Assembly (NCBI GenBank): GCA_037447655.1
Contig: JBBHKE010000880.1
Coordinates: 1-64,000, forward strand
Source of the DNA: Zygnema cylindricum
Taxonomy: Eukaryota > Streptophyta > Zygnematophyceae > Zygnematales > Zygnemataceae
DNA length: 64,000 nt
Direction: 5' to 3'
The notes beneath the pieces are model-generated. The model was not told where the DNA came from. It did not search any database and was given only the letters and a program-made list of their open reading frames with translations. Below are positions 11,201-21,925 of this stretch, piece by piece (the first letter of the stretch is position 1; the number at the start of each line of letters is the position of its first letter). The position numbers were made by a program, and so were the translations under genes.

Positions 11201-11215
11201 GGTTATGGGCCCACC
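11201..11215 (+). other. Cop-6 primer-binding site with gag ATG
   Basis: GGTTATGGGCCCACC directly follows the LTR. It is complementary to the initiator tRNA-Met anticodon arm. The gag ATG is at 11,205-11,207 inside the site. Confidence 0.85.
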
Positions 11216-12300
11216 CTCTAGGGTATCCACATTGAATGGATCTGGGTTCATCTATTGGGAAGCCATGATGATGGGAGCTTTGTGTGAGAAACGATACTAG
11301 GGTATCGTCAGTGGACAAGTGAAACGTCCACCTTCGCGAACTCCACCAGGATTTGGGGGAGTAAGGTTTTCTGGAACAACGGCTGCCTCAGCAGAGGAGG
11401 CAGATGATAGGGACAGCAATGTGTCCGAAAAGGAGAAAGGGAAGGAGACACCCCTCAATCCTATTGTCACAGTATCGGGAGCGGCGACCGTGAAGACCGT
11501 GGAGAACGATACTCAAATGTGGGAGGATGTAAACATGGCTGCAAAAAAACTTCATTCACAGGCACCTCACTCAAGGTTTAGCCACTCCTCATCTTCACAT
11601 TTACAAGGCCGAGGAGTTGTGGGAGAGTTTGGTGGAGATTTATAGAGCTGGAACTATTTAGGAGCTCCAGTTGGCTGAGCAAAAGCTATTGAGTTACACT
11701 TACAAAGGAGGAAAGATGTTAGATTATTGTAATGATATTTCTTGTTTGTATATGGAAATGGAAAGTGCCGGGTGGACAAGTACAATAAAAATGAAAGTTA
11801 ACAGCCTTATCATGAAATTACCAGATGGGTTCGAAAACATAGTGTACCGAGTACAGGGAATGCCTGATAGTTCATGGAAATGGAACACAGTAGTCAGGAT
11901 GATAGTTGTGCAAGAAAACACAATGGAGATTAGGAGAGGAGGAAAGAGCATTCAAGATCTAGCAGCAAGAGGGGACCGATGGGGGAAGGACCTAAAGAAA
12001 CCTTATAGAGGGGCGAGAGATCATTCTCGGGGACAGAGGCCCCTAAAGGGTCTTTGTCATTATTGCAAAAAGTTGGGACACTTTATTGCCGATTATGTCA
12101 AGCTATCAGAGCTGAGGCTCATAGAGAACCTTGGAGGGGGTTCTTCCGGAGGGAAGAAAAAGGCACTTGTGGTTAAAAAAGTGTCAAGAGAAACCGAGGA
12201 CAAGTCCTCTGAGGAGGATGGGGACTTCTTCTTGACGAGAGTCTGGAGGAGAAGGATATTCCTCGGAGGCAGAAGTGTGCCCTTGGAGCAATCCGGGAAA
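11205..12300 (+). pseudogene. Cop-6 gag (frameshifted)
   Basis: Capsid/nucleocapsid part of the copia polyprotein. From the ATG in the primer site it reads MGPPSRVSTLNGSGFIYWEA, then an acidic linker. A frameshift near 11,560 (an A run) leads into LATPHLHIYKAEELWESL. After a stop it continues as QLAEQKLLSYTYKGGKM and the LPDGFENIV segment. The zinc knuckle reads CHYCKKLGHFIADY at about 12,056-12,097, so the last cysteine of CX2CX4HX4C is a tyrosine. The other copies keep the cysteine. Confidence 0.85.
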
Positions 12301-13466
12301 CTCCACAGGAAGGATGGATCAGCGACTCAGGTGCATCCATGCATATGTGTCGTGATAAAGAACTCTTCACTAAGCTAAAAAAGATTCTTATTGTAGAAAT
12401 AGAGTATGGGGATGGGAGAATGGTTACTAAAGATCTAGTGGGATTAGTAGATCTGAAAGTCTTAGTGGAGGGTAAGACTTCTATACTTACATTCTCAGAT
12501 GTACTTTACATTCCTCAGCTGAGTAAAAATCGTCTCTCTACGTGTGTGTTAGATGACAAAGAGTTTCATACTTTCACTAGAAAGGGAGTCTTTACAGCTA
12601 AGTATGGGGATGAAGTTAACTTCACAGCAGATAAGGGTAGCCAAGGAATGTTAAGGCTTAACCTGAGTAATGAAAAGAAGAATACTTACTATGTTGGTGT
12701 TCCTAAGGTGATGATTTGGCATAAGCGGTTGGGGCATGTGCATTTTGATAGGTTAAGGGAAATGAAAAAGCTTGGGGTAGTAGATGGCATTCAGTTTGGG
12801 GATAATGAAATGATGGATGATTGTAGTGGTTGTGCTCAAGGTAAGGCTCACAGACTTCCCTTTCCCAAAGCCGCCACATATAGAGGTGAGAAAGTTTTAG
12901 ATTTGGTCCACACAGATATTTGGGGACCTGCAAAAGTACTTTCGGTTGGAGGAAAGAGGTTTATGATGACAATAACTGATGATTTGTCTAGATACTATAA
13001 AGTCTACTTTCTGAAAAATAAGTATGAAGCATCAATTTACTTCAAAGAATATAAAGCATGGAGTGAGAAGTTGCATGGAACCCCTATTAAGAGGATAAGG
13101 AGTGATAATGGGGGGGAATATACCTCTAACCAGTTTGAGGAATATCTAAGAGACGAGGGAGTGCAACACCAAAAAACTGTACCATATAACCTGGAACAAA
13201 ATGGGGTAGCTGAGAGGTTGAATAGAACACTAGGAGATAGTGCATGCAGTATGTTGGCAGACAAGAAAATAGGAAAAAGATTTTGGGCAGAGGCAATGAA
13301 CTGTGCCAACAATATTAAGAATAGAGTCCTTACCTCAGCAGTAAAGGGAGTGACACCTTATGAGAGATGGGTTGGAAGGAAACCAGATATCTCACACCTT
13401 AAAGTATTTGGTAGCCAAGTTTACAGTCTTGACACGGATAAGAAAAACTGGAAACTAGATGCATAG
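12301..13466 (+). pseudogene. Cop-6 protease-integrase
   Basis: The protease active site is DSGASMHMC at about 12,329, out of frame with gag. The 375-codon open frame from 12,339 holds the rest of protease (EYGDGRMVTKD, FSDVLYIPQLSKNRL), then the integrase zinc finger (WHKRLGH..., CSGCAQGKAHRLPFP). The integrase core has all three acidic residues visible: HTDIWGPAK, SDNGGEY and NLEQNGVAERLNRT. It ends with the copia integrase C-terminal motif KVFGSQVYSLD. A TAG at 13,464 closes the frame. This is one of the least damaged integrases in the window. Confidence 0.9.
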
Positions 13467-15528
13467 GGAAAAACTAGATACTTTGTGGGATATGATGAGG
13501 ATGTTAAGGGATATAGACTCTATGACTTAGCAAAGAAAGATATCATTCTGGTCAAACACTTACTTTTTATGAATGAGGGGAAGTCATTTGACCCCTTCAA
13601 ATATACAAAGAAGATAAGGATCAGATTTGAGTCCGAAAGTGAGGAGAACTCGGTCGTTCCCGAAAGGGACATGGGTGACACCGTGATTACAGATTCAAGG
13701 GAGATCCAAGATACAGGAGACTCACTGGCAACCTCACATACTCCTATGGACTTCGAGGAGATAGAAGAAGCGGGACAAGAACTGGTTTCTATGGACAGGG
13801 GAGCCGATGAAAGAGTGAGAAGAAATCCAAGACTTCCATCCATTCTTGCTTCAGAGTTTGAGGGAGGAAGGAGGAGCAGCAAAAGATTACAGGAAAAACA
13901 AGCCGCTCATAAGGTAACTAAGCTATCTCACCCTGATGAGCCTCAGTCTTACTCGAAGGCAGTGAATAGTCCAGAGAAAGAAAGATGGATTAGAGCTATA
14001 AATGATGAGATGGCTTCTATCATGGAAGCAAATACTTGGGAACTAGCAGATTGTCCTCCACATAGAAAACCTATTGGGTGTAAATGGGTATTTAAACTAA
14101 AAGTGAACCCAGATAATACCATTGAAAGATATAAGGCTCGATTGGTAGCTAAGGGGTTCACCCAAAAGGAGGGGATTGACTATGAGGAGACCTTTGCTCC
14201 ATTTGTTCGGTTCCCATCAGTAAGGATTCTACTCAGCCTGGCAGCAGCGGAAGACATGGAAATACACCAGATGGACATTAAGACTGCGTTTCTTAATGGT
14301 GAATTAGAGGAAGAAATTTTCATGAGACAACCCGAGGGGTTCGTGGAAGAAGGAGAAGAGAGCAAAGTCTGCAGGCTCATAAAGTCCTTATATGGACTAA
14401 AGCAGGCTCCCCGACAGTAGAATAAGAAACTAGATGAGTTTCTTACCAGTCTGGGATATATCCGTATCAGCTCTGACCATTCTATCTATATGTTTGAAGA
14501 TGAGAATGGTGTCATTTTTATTGCAATTTATGTGGATGATCTGCTTGTGTTGAGTAGATCCTTGGAAAAGATCAATAAGTTAAAAACAGATCTCAGAAGC
14601 GGATTTGATATGAAGGATTATGGGGAGGCAAAATATATTTTGGGGATTCAAATGGAGAGAGATAGGGGGAAGAAGATTATTAGACTTACTCAGAAAGAGC
14701 AATAAGTAATATGCTTGAGAAATTCCAGATGGAAAATGCAAACAGTTGTACCACTCCCCTGGACTTGAAAAAAGTAAGTGATAGGAGTGTAGAAGGAGGA
14801 GTGATGATCTTAGATGATCAAATGAGTGCAGAAGAGAGAGAGTTTATCAAGACTATTCCTTATAGACAGGTCGTAGGAAGTTTAATCTATTTTATGAATT
14901 TTACCCGGCCGGACATAGCGGCAGCAGTTGGAGTACTCAGTAGGAGTCTTAATGATCCTAGGAAGAGGGATTGGGAGGCAGCCAAGAGAGACATGGAATA
15001 TCTGGTAGGAACCAGAGAGTTATGGTTGCATTTGGGAGGGGAGCACACTGACATCACTACTTGGAGTGATGCCTGTTATGGGGACGCACCTATGAGAAGA
15101 TGCACTTTTGGTTATGTGTTGTATGTTGGGGAAGGGGCTTGCTGTTGGAGTAGTAAGCAACAAAAGGTGGCTGCTCAGTCTACTATGGAGGCTGAGTACA
15201 TGGCCTCTTGTTCTGCTGTGAAAGAGTTGATGTGGGTGAAAACCTTGATGCAAGAACTGGGTATATGAAGGAGGGAGTGCATGAAGTGTTTTGTGATAAT
15301 CAAGCTGCCATTGCAATTGAAGCTAATCCTAAACATAATTTTAAGGCTAAACATATGGACATAAGATTAAGTTTTATAAGAGAAAAGGTTGAGAATAAAA
15401 TCGTGAACCTTGTATATAGATCTGATGAGGAAATGGTAGCTGATATGATGACAAAACTGATGCGTTCTCCGAAGTTAAAATATTGGAGGGAAAAATGTGG
15501 AATAAAAATGATATTTAAATTAGACTAG
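13467..15528 (+). pseudogene. Cop-6 reverse transcriptase-RNase H
   Basis: An open frame at 13,485-14,420 covers the linker and RT fingers/palm: CKWVFKLKVNPDNT, RYKARLVAKGFTQKEG, YEETFAPFVRF, HQMDIKTAFLNGELEEEI and SLYGLKQAPRQ, then TAG. The catalytic box reads YVDDLLVLSRS at about 14,529. After a stop at 14,703, a frame at 14,711-15,268 covers RT thumb and RNase H (TTWSDACYGDAP, CCWSSKQQKV, AEYMASCSAVKELMWVK). A frameshift near 15,266 leads to FCDNQAAIAIEANPKHN and ADMMTK. Three disabling changes at most separate it from an open polyprotein. Confidence 0.9.
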
Positions 15529-15541
15529 AAAATAAGGGGAG

Positions 15542-16550
15542 TGTTGAAATTGTTATTTTTATATGGTATTTTCTAGGTCCGAACTTAGTACAAAATAGAA
15601 AAGGTGGACAGCCTGCCTTCGCCTCTTCTCTCTTCGCACCATACTAGCCGTAGTCACTGAGGGATAGAGAGGGTGGCTGAGCCATGGCTGTCCTAGCTTA
15701 AGCAGGCAGGGCTAAAGAGTGACTTATGTCACTCTCAACAAAAGGTTGAGTCCGGCAGGACTCGAACCTCCGACCGGTAGAGCGCGGCTTAGCCGTTAGC
15801 TCTAACCAGTCTGTCGTAGAAGTCCGTTAACATATATTAGGTTTGATATTTACTTAATCAAAGTTACGTCTATGAATTCGATTAACAGAATTACGAACGA
15901 AATAACAAGGAACCAAGTATTATATAGTGCGAACATTATCTCGCATGCAAACAAATGAATCGGACATTTGTTTGCGACGGCGGACATTTAATATCGAATC
16001 TGATCGACGGCGTACATCAATGCCGAGATCACAGAATGGTCACTTTTGGCGTTTATGGACGTGGCTTGACGTGGCGCAACACGGAGGGATGACATTTGGT
16101 CGCAGGTATTCCGCCGAACATAAGGAAAAGTGAAAAGTGGACACGCGTCCACTTAATGGCATTGCTGTACATGGGCCGTACATAAAATACACCGGCAGTT
16201 GTACTTTTTCGTACGGAACTGTAATCTGATTGGTTCCGTACATCAGTAGATAGAGTCTGTGAGAGAGATAGGACTTAGAAAAATTAGAAGATAGGACCCT
16301 CTCTCCTAGAGAGCTTCTGTACAAAAGGTCAACTTTGACCCTCCATAACTTAATGCTCAGGGGAGCAAGTTCAGATATTCTTTTTGCTATCGACTCAGGG
16401 GAGTCTTGTCTTCACAGAGGTGAAGTTGGTCAGAGTTTTTGTTTGTCAGGGTGGCAGTTATTTTTTCTGAAACACAAAGGGGTCAGGGTTATCCTAGAGG
16501 CTTCTTGGAAGCTTTCCACTCTGAGGACTTATGGAGGTCTCAGAGTTTCA
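15542..16550 (+). repeat. Cop-6 3' LTR, chimeric
   Basis: Starts TGTTGAAATTG after the polypurine tract and follows the 5' LTR closely for about 650 bp. From about 16,200 (GTAATCTGATTGGTTCCG) it follows subfamily B and ends CAGAGTTTCA like the LTRs at 8,633, 30,705 and 32,124. The minus strand at about 15,749-15,822 is tRNA-like, with GGTTCGAGTCC matching the Pol III B-box and T-loop. Confidence 0.85.
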
Positions 16551-18390
16551 TTCATTGCTGTCCGTAATTCCTTCGGGCCAACAGGGTAGACTGCCCTAGA
16601 TAAATGGATTGTCGGATAGGTAATTGAGGACTTTAATCCCTTGGCGAAGGACATTTCGTTGGTGGAGATGAAGTTGTACATCCACTTTGTCCACAGTTAG
16701 GCAAGGGAGAAGGCCGTGACCGGCAAGACGCGCACAAATTTTGCATGCTTTGCCGCGGAGACCTCCTTGAGTGAGGAGGATCAAGTCGAACTGCAAGCTT
16801 TGTGGAAGCTTAAAGGGAAGCAGGTAGTTGACAGCGGGTCAAAACCAACAATTGGAGCAAATGAGCAAATGTTTCTCTATAATTGCATGAATTGTCAACA
16901 TCGAGGTCATGGGTGAAAGCATTGCACCCGAAAACTGAAACCAGAGCTGGCCTTGAAGCTAAAGGAATGGGAGAAAGAATGTGCAAAAAGGACCCGAAAG
17001 TAGCAAAAAAGGCTTAAAGGGGAGGGAGGGGGAGAGAAGACGCTAGTAACAAAATACACTTACCGTTTAAATCCCCAATGCGAAACCTCTAAGATGTCCC
17101 AATCTCAATTGCGGCAAATAAAACTTTCAAAGTTTGATGACCCCCAAATCTCCAATGAGATCCGGAGTAAATATACCACCGAGGGCGCTAAGTGTAAAGC
17201 TTGTGGTTTCTTGAGGCACAAGGAAAGGCAAAGTTTCCTGGAAGAACCTAGTTCCCAAGGAAATGATGCAATTTGCTTTGTTTACTGGAGAGGGAGAAAT
17301 GACTGTTAACCCTCTCCCACTTCAACTTCTTTACCCTTGGGGCCGACAAGTTATGTCCACGCCAAAGATACCTAAGTGGGCATAGGGTGCTTCGGCAAGG
17401 CTAACACCGGAGATCATGATACAAGAGCAAAGTCACCAATTGGTCGCAATGGTTGCAGAGTTGGTTGCCCGCCGTTTAGGATCTTTTTCACGACCTGTTC
17501 CTCTCACGGCAACACAAAGACTCCAAAAACAAAAACATGAGTTATTACAGAATATCGCGGAGCTTGAAATTCAAAGCACAGCGGTTGATAATGATGATAA
17601 ATTATTGGGCTTGAATTTGCAACCCCCAAACGCCCACCATGCTTGAAACTTCTTGTCCAGAGCTTGAAATAATGGGGTGGGAGACAGCCGCCGCCAACTC
17701 CGCAATTCCACCTCGATGCAAAGAGAGGACAGGCAAAAAATGGGTGAGAGGGATCACAACCGGAAAGCTACAGGTCCGTTGTTATTTAATCCCAGAGCAG
17801 TAATACTAAACAGCGACATCGCCTCGGAATCAAACCCAATAACCCGCCATCTCTTCCTCCCGAACATAAATTGCCTCACGGTTTCGAAAGCTACCAGAAC
17901 TTGAAATCGCAGTGGGAGAAGGAGGCACTAGAACGAGAGAAAAAAGACAATCAAGACTGGTTTGATAGATACATGGTAGACGCCTGGAGAATGACACTCC
18001 GTAAATACCCCCAATCCCAGATTTCGGCTACGAGAGTGAGAAAGAAAGACAAGATTAGGATCTGCAGGAACCGAATTCATCTCCATCTTCACCGAAAGCT
18101 ACACTTCCTTCCTCCAAACCGGCTGTCATGCTAGTCCAGCACCTCATGCCATACACCCTCACACACGTGAAGACTCTAGCATTCTCCCTCAACCTGCCCA
18201 AAGAAATCCTCATTCACGCATTGGGAGAGGAGATCCATTGTGGAAAGGGGAGAGTCGACAAGACCACTCCGCCAACCGCAGTCTTTTTGTCCACCGATCC
18301 TAAAACCCCTATGGTGGATAGGGACTACAAAGCCTTATCAGTGGCTCTTATATTGAGCCGAACTGGAAACTTCAAGCTCAACGGGTACGG
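16551..18390 (+). pseudogene. Gyp-1 gag region
   Basis: Degenerate gag, mostly in the frame of 16,716. A zinc knuckle CX2CX4HX4C is visible at 16,884-16,925 (CMNCQHRGH, then a TGA, then KHC). A second one at about 17,193 (CKACGFLRH) has its last cysteine replaced by serine. Charged, lysine/glutamate-rich linkers surround them. Later segments such as QRLQKQKHELLQNIAELEIQ (about 17,515) look like a coiled coil, and 17,871-18,134 is also highly charged. The gag start is missing. I infer gag from position and zinc knuckles, as no capsid motif is clear. Confidence 0.6.
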
Positions 18391-18800
18391 TGATACCTAG
18401 ACATTGTGGTCAACACCGGAGCGCTCCCCAACCTCATCACCTCCTCCGCTTTGCAGAAAATGCCCGAGGAACTCTTGCCCGAAATCTGCCCAAGCAATAT
18501 CTGCTGAAGCGGCTGTCATCGAGTCCATGGGATTATCAAGGCCATGGAAATCGATTTTTCTGATGATGGAGGACAAAGGGTGAAAATTGAGCTTCCCTTC
18601 TTAGTGGTGGAAGGGACTCAATTCGAAATCTTGTTGGGAATGGTCACTTGGACCTGACTCAATATGAGTTTGAGCGTGTGGAAGGAACAATGCACCGTTC
18701 GGGACCCCGCAAATCTCGAAGGAACCAAAGTGGTGGTTCCTTTGGATTTATGGAATCAGGGAAAGACCAATGTCCCGGTGTCTGGTTGCTATCGGTGTAT
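18391..18800 (+). pseudogene. Gyp-1 retroviral-type aspartic protease
   Basis: The frame from 18,397 reads LDIVVNTGALPNLITSSAL. This is the D-T/S-G-A active-site loop of a retropepsin with the catalytic aspartate changed to asparagine (codon 18,412-18,414). About 70 codons later FEILLGMVTW (18,622-18,651) matches the conserved hydrophobic-LG motif near the protease C-terminus. It would process the gag-pol polyprotein as a dimer. The Asp-to-Asn change and an intervening stop make this copy inactive. Confidence 0.75.
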
Positions 18801-18899
18801 ACTATATCATCTACGACGGAACCGTTTGGCAATTCCACAAATATTGCCGAAGAAATCTAGCAATTCCCAATTTCTAAGTGGTGGGAAGGGGAATATAAC

Positions 18900-19358
18900 A
18901 ATAGATTATTGCATGTGGCGAAACTCTGGCGGGGAGTGGATCACACATTTTCGGCTTTATCATTTAAGGAAACAGATTTTACACCCATGTCTGAAGCTTC
19001 CAAACACAAGTCATGTAACGAGGAGGTCGATCAACAAGTGGTGTTATTGGCAGTCCCCAATTTCGGACTGCGTATTTTATCTCTCTTTTCGAGAATTAGT
19101 TCCGATTTGGCAGCGGTCTTGAAAATAGTATATCTGGTGGAGTCATACGTAGCCGTGGATATATCACCCAAGGCGCGGGCTGTCAACGAACACCGCCTCC
19201 ACAAACTTCATCATCTATATCCTCAACAACTACAAGTGACTGACTTTTCCAAAGCTCACCGAAGTCTTCCACAAAATGTTGAAAACATTATGGCGCCCCA
19301 TAAAGCCAGTTTGGGAAAAATGGATTTCGTGTTGGCAGGCTGGCCTTGTCAGGTATAC
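18900..19358 (+). pseudogene. Gyp-1 DNA (cytosine-5) methyltransferase, N-terminal part
   Basis: The open frame carries the first conserved blocks of C5-DNMTs. Motif I, the SAM-binding loop, reads LRILSLFSRISSDLAA (19,068-19,115; family F-x-G-x-G-G, degenerate here). Motif II with its acidic residue is ESYVAVDISPKA (19,140-19,175). Motif IV with the catalytic cysteine is DFVLAGWPCQ (PC at 19,344-19,349). The frame is broken inside motif IV by Cop-7 and resumes at 27,448 in the same phase. DNMTs transfer a methyl group from SAM to carbon 5 of cytosine. Position between protease and RT argues for an element-borne gene. Confidence 0.85.
19354..19358 (+). repeat. Left target-site duplication of Cop-7
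   Basis: TATAC before the Cop-7 LTR pairs with GATAC at 27,448-27,452, one mismatch, which gives a 5-bp duplication as expected for copia. Removing one copy restores a DNMT motif IV frame reading GWPCQ then YSLAGQG. Confidence 0.75.
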
Positions 19359-20394
19359 TGCAATTCTATGTCCTCCATTCGACTACAGAATACAGGAAAC
19401 CTCTAGATAGTTATTAACTAGCGCACTTTAACCCACAGCCACTGCTGGCGAGGCAATGAAGCTGACAATCTGAATGTACCCCTGTGGAGCGTGGACTCCC
19501 TTGAGTTCGTAGGAAAAAGAATCTTTGAAAACGCCCAACCAGGCGATAAGTTATGAGGCAGTAAAAATGCCAATTTGTACAAACTCTCAAAGGGAGAGGT
19601 GACTACCTACCAAAATTTTCTAGGTCCTGATTCTCTCTAATAACTTCTATCTATTGAAGTACCGACCAATCAGATTAGTGTACCGTACAAAAAGTACTAT
19701 TGCCGGTGTACCTTTTGTACGACCTATGTATGACAAGGCTATTAAGCGGACGCGTGTTCACATTTCACTCGTCCGTACGTTCCTCGGAATTCCTATGACC
19801 GAATGTCATCTTTCCACGTGGCTCCAGGTCATGCCACGTCACAAAACGCCAAAGTGACCACTCCGGGATTTCGGCGATGATGTGCGCCGTTGGATTTTAT
19901 GCGAAACGCAATCTTAGCCATAATAAATATTTGCGCCCCATTTGTTTCGCTGTTGTAACACAATGCGTGGTATTCGTTTTGAATTACTATCGTACGACGT
20001 ACTTTCTAAAACTGAATCTATGTACGCCGTAAACAGTTGTAGTTAAATGGATTTAATTCATCCAAACTATGTATATATCTATCACATACCATAGCACTTA
20101 GCATTGGTGCTAGTCTATTAGGATATAGCTGACCGCTACTGGCCAACTTGACGAACTGTAGGTACCGGGATCAAATCTCTGGTCCATAAAGTATATTTTT
20201 AGTAACCTACTAAAAATAGCTGCCTGTTTAACTAAGGCAGCCATGGATCAACCACCCTCTCTAACCTTCAGTGACTACAACAAGTATGGGGGCTAGAGAG
20301 CGGAGGTGGAGGCAGGCTGTCCGTCCTTTTCTTTTCCTTTTATACAAACATATTTAAACCTAGAAAATACTCTAGAAATCTATAAATTTCAACA
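19359..20394 (-). repeat. Cop-7 3' LTR
   Basis: A minus-oriented LTR of 1,036 bp. The plus strand begins TGCAATTCTATG and ends AATTTCAACA. It matches the right LTR at 26,248-27,447, except that the right copy carries a 172-bp tandem duplication. The usual polypurine tract is not adjacent: truncated subfamily-B LTR sequence abuts at 20,395. Confidence 0.85.
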
Positions 20395-21370
20395 CAACCA
20401 CCCTGGCAAACAAAAGCTCTGGCCACCTTCACGCTTGTGAAGGCAAGACTCCCTTGAGTCGATAGCAAAAAGAATCTCTGAATTTGCTCCCTGAGTAGTA
20501 AGTTATGGAGGGTCAAAGTTGACCTTTTGTACAGAAGCTCTCAAGGAGAGAGGGTCCTATCTACCAATTTTTTCTAAGTCGTATCTCTCTCACACACTCT
20601 ATCTACCGATGTACCGAGCCAATCAGATTACACTTCCGTACACAAAAGTACAGCTGCCGGTGTACAATCTGTACAGACAATGTACGACTTGGCCTAAATG
20701 TCGACACGTGGGATAATGGATTCGCTCCATTAATCCTCGGAGATGTCGCGATCCAATGTCATTATGCCACGTGTCATCCGATGTGGGGATGACCAAAAAC
20801 CGCCGAAATCCTCTTCCGCGATCTCGGCGTTAATAATAGCCGTTCGATTAAATTTACATTTAATCGTAGCCGTAATAATTACATGCGCGGTATTCGTTTT
20901 GCTAAAGAAATAAATGCGCGGTATGCGTTTATTATTCGTACCGTAATCCGTACTTTTACATTACCGGATCTATGTCTCCCGTAAAAGTGTTTCAGTTAAA
21001 TGAACTGTCTTATGTAATAATGTTTAATTAAAAATCAAACCCTATAGTACATAACACTATGTCTAGACTTAACGGTTAAGGCTACCGGCTACCGGCTGCT
21101 TACTTTCCGGCAGGTACCAGGATCAAATCCTGGGGTAATCACATATTCTTTTAGTAAATAAACCCCTAACGATAAATAAACTAATATATATATTTCCTAT
21201 AAACCTCTGGATAGCCTAGGTAGCCATGGCTCTAGCTTCCTCTCCAACTTCTCAGTGACTACGACAAGTTTGAGAGTTAGAGAGAGAAGTTAGAGGTAGA
21301 CTGCCTTCGCTTCTTTCTATATTTCTATTTAAACCTAGAAAATACTTTAAACGGACCATTAATTTCTACA
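20395..21370 (-). repeat. Truncated subfamily-B LTR inside Cop-7
   Basis: Matches the LTRs at 8,633 and 30,705 but lacks about 90 bp of the U5 end. It ends ATTAATTTCTACA at 21,370. The antisense tRNA-like T-arm is very clear: CCAGG-ATCAAAT-CCTGG at 21,117-21,133, a perfect 5-bp stem with a 7-nt loop. Confidence 0.8.
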
Positions 21371-21925
21371 TTTTGTAGATGCCGCCATCTAATGTCATGT
21401 TGCCACATGTCACCCGGTGTGGCTGAGACCTCAAACCGCCAAATCATCCATTCCGCGATGCCGACTTCTTCCCTTGTTGACGGATGATATTGCCCTTAAT
21501 TTATAGCCGTTAAAATACAAGTAGTACTTTTAGACGTGATTATATCGAACTATATCTATGTGATTGTATTCAGTTTGTCAGTAAAATGAACTTTCTTATT
21601 TGTACATCTTTAAGTAGCTATCGTACCCTATATATCTCGACACAGGTTCTAGGCTACATGGTAACGAAGCTCGACTATTCAAACGGACAATAGGTACCAA
21701 GATCAAATCCTGGGTATGTTAACCTTTTTGGTAAGTTTAACAAAGGACTGCCTACTTTCTCTAGGAGAAGCATAGGCAGCCATGGCTCCAACTTCTTATT
21801 CAGCCTCGAGTGACTACGAGAAGTATGGGGCTAGAGAGAGAAGTTAGAAGCAGGGTGCCTCTGCTTTTTCTTCCTCATTTTTAAAAAACCTAGAAAATAC
21901 ATAAGAAATCCTTTTAATTTCGACA
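21371..21925 (-). repeat. Truncated LTR of a further subfamily (C)
   Basis: The reverse complement starts TGTCGAAATTAAAAGG next to a polypurine tract (21,926-21,944 reversed). It keeps the shared TATTTTCTAGG and GAGCCATGGCTGCC landmarks and stops mid-LTR at 21,371. Roughly half of the LTR is lost. Confidence 0.7.

Larger units (their letters stand above)
10198..16550 (+). mobile_element. Cop-6: near full-length Ty1/copia element
   Basis: A 6.35-kb copia element: 5' LTR (10,198-11,200), primer site, gag, protease, integrase, RT, RNase H, polypurine tract (15,529-15,541) and a 3' LTR (15,542-16,550). Coding is interrupted only by a few frameshifts and stops. No target-site duplication is found: TTTTC precedes and TTCAT follows. 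The left flank is a copia and the right flank is a gypsy element. Together with the chimeric 3' LTR, this suggests that the right end was exchanged after insertion. Confidence 0.85.

Noticed and set aside
15749-15822. A functional tRNA gene on the minus strand in the Cop-6 LTR
   Set aside because: The B-box matches, but the acceptor stem does not pair and the anticodon arm is unclear. Related LTRs have the same segment in worse shape. I list it only as tRNA-like sequence.
10198-16550. Cop-6 as an active autonomous element
   Set aside because: It has a zinc-knuckle Cys-to-Tyr change, several frameshifts, in-frame stops at 13,464 and 14,418, and mismatched LTRs.
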